35,778 bases of DNA from Mucidula mucida. Lineage: Eukaryota > Basidiomycota > Agaricomycetes > Agaricales > Physalacriaceae. Within the stretch, counting starts at the first letter, position 1, and every line of letters begins with the position of its first letter. The notes under the pieces are model-generated. The model was not told where the DNA came from. It worked only from the letters and a program-made list of their open reading frames with translations, and made no database searches. Position numbers and translations under genes: made by a program. The DNA is taken from positions 1-35,778 of the forward strand of contig JADNYV010000349.1 of NCBI GenBank assembly GCA_015501055.1, in the 5' to 3' direction. Positions 31,596 through 35,778 of this stretch are shown one piece after another.

Positions 31596-32452
31596 AAAAC
31601 CCAACTCTTCGGCCAGCTTCTTCTTCTCCTCGTCATTCATTTCGGTCCATAACCCCGAATCGTCTGGGGTCGACCCTTCTTCGGACAGAACCTGCTGACG
31701 TGGCCGTGTTGCCACAGCTGAAACAGAGTCCCCTTGACGTGCATTGTCGATGTCCATTGGCCTGCCAGCTCCTCCATAGGTAACACCGGTGGCATCTCGT
31801 CGTGTGATCGGCGTTGGGGGTGGGTTCGTAGGATTAGCTCTGATGTAGCCGCCTGCGGAGCTTGAGGCCGGGACTGCATGCCGGACCTCTTGCTCGCCGC
31901 CCGCCTTCTCCACAGCTGATCGATCTGAAGGATCTGTGCCTTCCAATCCTTGTACTTCTCTGGCAACCCGTCTCGGCTGCCATAGATCTGGTCGATGATC
32001 TTCTCGTTGACGTTGGTCTCGAGAAGTCGCACAACGAATGCGTCATCCTTCGAGTATCCTGCCTGAGTGAGCAGGACCTCGAACTTCTGGAAGAAGTCTT
32101 GAGCGGTATCTTGCCCCTGGCGCAACCGCTCGATCTGGTCTTGCGCGTCTCGCGCGAGGTTGGAATCCACAAATCGCTCCTTCAAGTCTTCCTTGAACTC
32201 CGTCCAAGAGACTGTCCATTCCTCTTCTTCCTCATCGAAGTTCTGGTCCGAGTAGTTCTGGACCCATGCATCTACGTGATCTCCTCGGATGTAGGAGAGA
32301 ACAACATCGATCCTTTCGGAGTCAGATGTGAGGTTGTTCTTCTTGTCCCGGATGTATGTGAACATCGATCGCCACCAGCTCTTGTACTTGGTCTTGTCCC
32401 CGTCATAGTTGTAAGGCTTGTTGACAAGGGATCGGTCTTTGGGTTCCGGCAT
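31578..32452 (-). pseudogene. Gypsy Gag, frameshifted
   Basis: The frame opens at ATG 32452 (MPEPKDRSLVNKPYNYDGD) and keeps the retrotransposon Gag domain (SWWRSMFTYI, EFKEDLKERF, LRQGQDTAQDFFQKFEVLL). After about 31900 the expected protein jumps between frames. One frame gives a proline/threonine linker and GRPMDIDNARQG. The zinc knuckle CxxC..GHxxxxC is split within the interval 31690-31730: its first half (CFSC) and second half (GHVSRFC) lie in different frames. The tail TEMNDEEKKKLAEELGF lies in yet another, ending at TAG 31578. So at least three single-base indels have occurred. A second ATG at about 32490 lies in another frame and may mark the original start. Gag forms the particle and binds RNA. 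Confidence 0.8.
31596..31602 (-). promoter_or_regulatory. Candidate -1 frameshift site between gag and pol
   Basis: On the minus strand the heptamer is G GGT TTT in the phase of the final Gag frame (codons TTG GGT TTT GCG), matching the X XXY YYZ slippery pattern. Slipping back one base enters the frame that is open through APAVDAVLPEQSS into the pol region. The Gag stop follows 15 nt later. A downstream RNA structure was not assessed. Confidence 0.5.
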
Positions 32453-33071
32453 ATAGTGTGTAAGCGGGTTTGGGTGCTTCGTTGGACATGGTGAATCGGG
32501 GTAATGGGATTGGAGAGTGAAAGGGTGAAAGTGGGAATATGGGTGATGCGGTTTGGATGAAACGGGTAAGGGGATAGAGGTTTGGATGAATAAGGGGGAA
32601 TTGCCTAGATCTAAAATAGAATCCAGGACTTGGTAGGGTGGGGAATGATGATGTGTATCGTAAGGTAAGTAAAGTAGGTAAGTATTGTAACTGTCTACAC
32701 TATTTTACCGGCTACTGACTACGTATCTACGGAGCCCAAGAGCTTGTCACAAGTTCGCAATTGCCCAGCCGACGTCCCTCTGGTGTGAGGTAAGCCGAAG
32801 TTTTCCTGGGAACGGGGGTTGACCCGTAAACAGCGCCCACTGAAGTGCAACTGCCAAAAGTTCGTTCTCGTGAGAGCGGCTACTTCCAGCACCCGAGGCA
32901 GTTATCTCTAACTGTTAGCCGGCGCTACTGGGACCAATACACACGTATGCGGACGTGCGCTGGAATTAGGAATCCGTCGATCTGTAAACAGGAAAGGGAA
33001 AGGGGAATGTGCGATGATCAAACAGCGAAGTGCTGATCAACGATCAGGGATGTGTGGTAGGTGGTAGAAAG

Positions 33072-33083
33072 TAGTTCCGATCT
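33072..33083 (-). other. Primer-binding site of the gypsy element, self-complementary type
   Basis: On the minus strand AGATCGGAACTA lies 2 nt inside the 5' LTR. It is perfectly complementary to the predicted RNA 5' end at 33189-33200. I see no match here to the 3' end of a common primer tRNA. Confidence 0.65.
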
Positions 33084-33085
33084 TC

Positions 33086-33604
33086 TGTTAGCGACTGACT
33101 AAGCCACGAGACTCAACCAGGTACCACAGCAAGAACTAAGGAGAAAGGTTCGCGTTCGTAAGACTAGGCTAGGCCAGGTGTATAAACGAGATCGGAACTA
33201 AAGTACAATGATACTACACTACTGCTTATATACTAGTAAGTCTGTGTTTGAACTCCTTGTCCATACGCGTTTCCACTAGGGATGCTCCACGCCCTTGACC
33301 CAGTGTTGTATGCTACTAGTCCGTGAAACCATTAAATACGAGTGGTACTGCATGTAAGTAATAATACTGAAACGACCATGTGTGCTACGAGTGTCGGTGG
33401 TGTGTATACAATAGGGAGTCCATGAGGTATCGGCATTATGATGTATCCATGTTTGGACGTGTGTTCGACATGAGTACGGCTTGGTAATGAAAGGGGTATG
33501 ATCGGTGACGAAACAGATGATGAAACGGTCCGTTGGTTGATAAGACAAGGCCCCCGATAAGATATGATAAGATGTGAGAATGTGAAATATGGCGATTCAT
33601 AACA
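33086..33604 (-). repeat. 5' LTR of the complete gypsy element
   Basis: 519 bp. On the minus strand it begins TGTTATGAATCG and ends GTCGCTAACA. A TATA box (TATATAAG on the minus strand) lies at 33225-33232, and the predicted transcript start is near 33200, 32 nt downstream. Compared with the 3' LTR it carries about nine single-base deletions but has kept most CpG sites. Confidence 0.95.
33189..33200 (-). promoter_or_regulatory. Predicted transcript start and self-primer of the gypsy element
   Basis: On the minus strand TAGTTCCGATCT begins 32 nt after the first base of the TATA box, the expected place for the RNA 5' end. The 12 bases are perfectly complementary to the site at 33072-33083 beside the LTR. 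In Tf1 and sushi the first 11 or so bases of the RNA fold onto the primer-binding site and are cut to prime reverse transcription. Confidence 0.65.
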
Positions 33605-33657
33605 ATTCCATGATGCGGTGATATTGCAGAAGAAACAAGGCCTCAATCGAGAACACA
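33605..33657 (-). pseudogene. 5' exon part of the gene split by the gypsy element
   Basis: On the minus strand, after a good 3' splice site (TTTACAG, plus-strand 33658-33664), the frame reads VFSIEALFLLQYHRIMEW. It joins the frame beginning WPYIKG on the other side of the gypsy element, with the ATTCC duplication accounted for. Beyond the splice site the sequence changes into an older gypsy fragment, so no further exon is visible. Confidence 0.45.
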
Positions 33658-33674
33658 CTGTAAAGAGATTGAAG

Positions 33675-34607
33675 CCACTGGTCTCCATTTCCCATCAACG
33701 AACTAAGAGAAACAGCCCTGTTAGCATAGTTTGAGGAGTCCGCCTCAACTCAAAAAACTTGCCATTGTCGCGTGGAACAATCAGCACGGGTTCTACTGTT
33801 TAACTCCTTAAACGCCTCATGCTGTTCCTCTCCCCAAACCCATTCGCCCTTCCCGGTTAGCAATGTCAACGGTTTGCTACTCCCGCAAATCACCCGAATG
33901 AAATGTCGGTAGAAGTTGCAGAAGCCAGGAATGACTGTACTTCCTTCTTCTTCGTCGGCTCCTTCCATTCCTTCACTACGGCCACTTTTGCTGGATCATC
34001 TTCACTTCTCCTCCTCCAACAATAACTCCAAGTAATCTAAGTATGTGCCTCAAAACTACATTTCTTGGGTTTTAAATACAACTTATTTGCTCGCAATATC
34101 TCTAGTACTTGTCGGACAATATGCCTATGTTCTTCCAACATATTTTGTAAAAATAAGTATGTCGTCTAAGTAAACTAACATGTCCTTCATTAAATCAACT
34201 CCTTCAGAATGTGATTCATGAACAATTAAAACGTTGCCGGCGAGTTTGTAAGTCCGAAAACATGACTGAGGGCATCGAACAGGCCTTGGTTTGTCTAAAC
34301 GCCGCTTTCCACTCATTCACCTTCTTTGATCCAGATGTTATGTAACCCCATTGGACATCCATCTTTGTGAACCACTTTGCTCCCTTCAGCTTGTCGATAA
34401 GCTCCTGGCATCAATGGCAAGGATATTTGGTTTTTGATTGTCATGTCATTCAACTTCCAATAATCTTGTACGGGCCAAAGACTTCCGTCCTTCTTTTTGA
34501 CAAAAGAAGAAGGGTGACACCATGGGTGAGATTGATGGTTGTATGTGTTCCGTGCGTATGTTTTCCTCCAAGAACTCATCTAATGCCTTCTGCTCAGATG
34601 ACTAAGG
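33675..34607 (-). pseudogene. Fragment of a second, older gypsy copy (reverse transcriptase to RNase H)
   Basis: The segment is homologous to about 29642-30585 of the complete element. It holds many substitutions and single-base deletions, so no frame is long. Recognisable parts are the RNase H start, FCNFYRHFI, the region of the YLDD loop (about 34155-34180) and [21 protein letters not shown] near 34470-34530. It ends at GACTAAGG where an inverted LTR begins. It is a different copy from the neighbouring complete element, which supplies an independent version of several mutated codons. Confidence 0.85.
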
Positions 34608-35131
34608 TGTTATGAATTGCCCATATTTTCCACATTTTCAATCTTATTATATCTTATCGGGGGCTTGTCTTATCAACCAACGGACTGTTTCATCATCTGT
34701 TTCGTCATCAACCATACTCCTTTTCATTACCGAAGCCGTACTCATGTCGGACACCAACCCAACACATGGATGACATCATACATGCCGATACCTCATGGAC
34801 TTCCATTGTATACACACCACCGACACTCGTAGCACACATGGTGTTTCAGTATTATTACTTACATGCAGTTACCACTCGTATTAATGGTTTCACGGCTAGT
34901 AGCTACAACACTGGGTCAAGGGCGGGAGTTATCCCTAGCGGAAACATGTAGGGCAAACGGAGTCCCAAACACAGACTTACTAGTATATAAGCAGTAGGTC
35001 AGATGCATTGTACTTATAGTTCCAATTCTGTTTATATACCTGGCCTAGACTAGTCTTATAACACAAACACTTTCTCCTTTAATTCTGCTGTGGTACCTGG
35101 TTTAGTCTCGTGCTTAGTCAGTCGCTAAACA
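34608..35131 (+). repeat. Inverted, diverged gypsy LTR without visible internal region
   Basis: The 524-bp copy reads TGTTATGAATTG..CGCTAAACA on the plus strand, opposite in orientation to the other LTRs. The flanks do not repeat (TAAGG on the left, CTTGT on the right). Neither the polypurine tract nor the primer site of the family adjoins it. It is the most diverged LTR here, with many lost CpG sites. It may be a solo LTR whose surroundings were later rearranged. Confidence 0.85.
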
Positions 35132-35177
35132 CTTGTTTGAACTCCTTGCGTTCTCCACCCTTGGGTTTCTTCTCATG

Positions 35178-35760
35178 TTATGCAGCCTGTGCCTCCGCAA
35201 CGTCTTCCCCTCTTACCACCGCTTCAGCCATGCACCAGTGTTTTCCGTGACCAAGCTTCCTGCAGATTAGGCAGTTTTGCGCAACAATAACTTTGAGGAC
35301 CATAGCTGAGTTGTGATTGTTGTCCTTCTTAATGGCATAATTCAAGTTTAAAGAGCGCGCAGTATCATGTAAATGTATGACTTGTCTGTGCTGACATGGG
35401 TGGTGATGTTCTCCATTACGCGTAAACGTAGATCTTGGTAATTTGTACCCATTGCGCGGATTAGAGCGACACAGAGAATTGTCCTTTGTTGGGGTACCCA
35501 TCTCCCATAGTCTCTCATTCAATTCTGCCATCTTAGGGATTTTCTGGGAGATGTTGTTGCCTTGCGCCAGCATGTATGACAACAGCTGTCTAATCAAAGT
35601 AAACTTGTGTGACAACACCACATTTGAGGTGATGTGCAGTTATTGGTCCAGAGATCCTTCATGGTCTTCTTATTCTTATAGACAGTGGCTTCCTCCTGCA
35701 CCATCTGCAACTTTGTGAACACAACTATCAAGAAATTGTTGGATTGCTTAGTTTGTGTAC
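35178..35760 (-). pseudogene. Fragment of a copia-type (UBN2) Gag with zinc knuckle
   Basis: On the minus strand a frame near 35760-35660 (LQMVQEEATVYKNKKTMKDL, W) continues, after one frame change near 35630, as SHKFTLIRQLLSYMLAQGNN and MAELNERLWEMG. It ends after a CCHC zinc knuckle (CLICRKLGHGKHWC, 35230-35272) at 35178. This order resembles the Gag of copia-like elements. It is not the same family as the copia element at 535-3823, whose knuckle and flanks differ. The fragment runs toward the right end of the window. Confidence 0.5.
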
Positions 35761-35778
35761 GCAATAGGCTCGTGTCAG

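Larger units (their letters stand above)
27115..33604 (-). mobile_element. Complete Ty3/gypsy chromovirus (Tf1/sushi-like), coding frames damaged
   Basis: Two LTRs in the same orientation (27115-27642 and 33086-33604) enclose, on the minus strand, a leader, gag, protease, reverse transcriptase, RNase H, integrase and a chromodomain, followed by a polypurine tract. The 5-bp duplication ATTCC is present at 27110-27114 and 33605-33609, so this is an intact insertion. Integrase after RNase H marks Ty3/gypsy, and the chromodomain marks a chromovirus. The primer site is complementary to the element's own predicted transcript start, as known for Tf1 and sushi. At least five frameshifts (in gag and the start of pol) and one stop codon make this copy inactive as it stands. 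Confidence 0.95.

Noticed and set aside
34608..35131. Inverted LTR as the end of a full element with opposite orientation
   Set aside because: Neither the primer site nor the polypurine tract of the family adjoins either end.
1..35778. CRISPR arrays, rRNA and tRNA genes
   Set aside because: No regularly spaced repeats were seen, and no T-arm consensus with a matching acceptor stem was found by eye; fungal nuclear DNA would not carry CRISPR.

Overview
The window looks like nuclear DNA of a basidiomycete fungus, most likely an Agaricomycete. The evidence is the set of 49-57 nt introns with GT..AG ends, the repeated F-box/leucine-rich-like genes, a fungal CsbD-like gene, a Crinkler-type P-loop/nuclease gene, a broken Tup1 copy, and Ty1/copia and chromodomain Ty3/gypsy retrotransposons typical of that class. 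I could run no database search, so all assignments rest on motifs I can read.

Left edge (1-3.8 kb): a gypsy LTR (4-534) cuts into the reverse-transcriptase part of a copia element on the minus strand. That element keeps 989 codons of open Gag-protease-integrase frame, a primer-binding site matching the half-tRNA-iMet type, and a 208-bp LTR. The gypsy LTR seems to be the 5' LTR of an element that runs off the left end.

Genic core (3.8-21 kb): four F-box genes lie here. Those at 4.3-5.6 kb (in-frame stop) and 12.7-14.4 kb (frameshift) look broken. The one at 17.2-18.5 kb is intact. A different F-box family at 14.9-16.9 kb on the plus strand is decayed. Three genes give complete exon models: a 182-residue tail-anchored membrane protein (7966-8618), a 103-residue CsbD-like protein (8986-9459), and a 538-residue protein with an N-terminal membrane segment, a P-loop NTPase and a restriction-endonuclease-like C terminus (19163-20877). 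Long stretches at 5.6-7.5 kb and 9.5-12.7 kb hold nothing I can support.

Transposon-rich right half (21-35.8 kb): a small terminal-inverted-repeat element (21298-22812) contains a second one with arms of about 215 bp and a perfect 7-bp target duplication. Next come a truncated, mutated copy of the WD40 corepressor Tup1 (23783-24812), a 244-bp MITE with TA duplication, and an unrecognised decayed gene whose exon is split by a full gypsy element (27115-33604, ATTCC duplication). The gypsy element is a Tf1/sushi-like chromovirus. It carries the signature of self-primed reverse transcription (12 nt at the predicted transcript start are complementary to the site next to the LTR), a correctly phased -1 slippery heptamer between gag and pol, and a C-terminal chromodomain. 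It is inactivated by single-base indels and a CpG-type stop. To its right are a second gypsy fragment, an inverted LTR and a piece of another copia-type gag.

The whole window reads as an accessory, repeat-invaded region: expanding gene families plus layered insertions, with much of the decay consisting of C-to-T/G-to-A changes at CpG.
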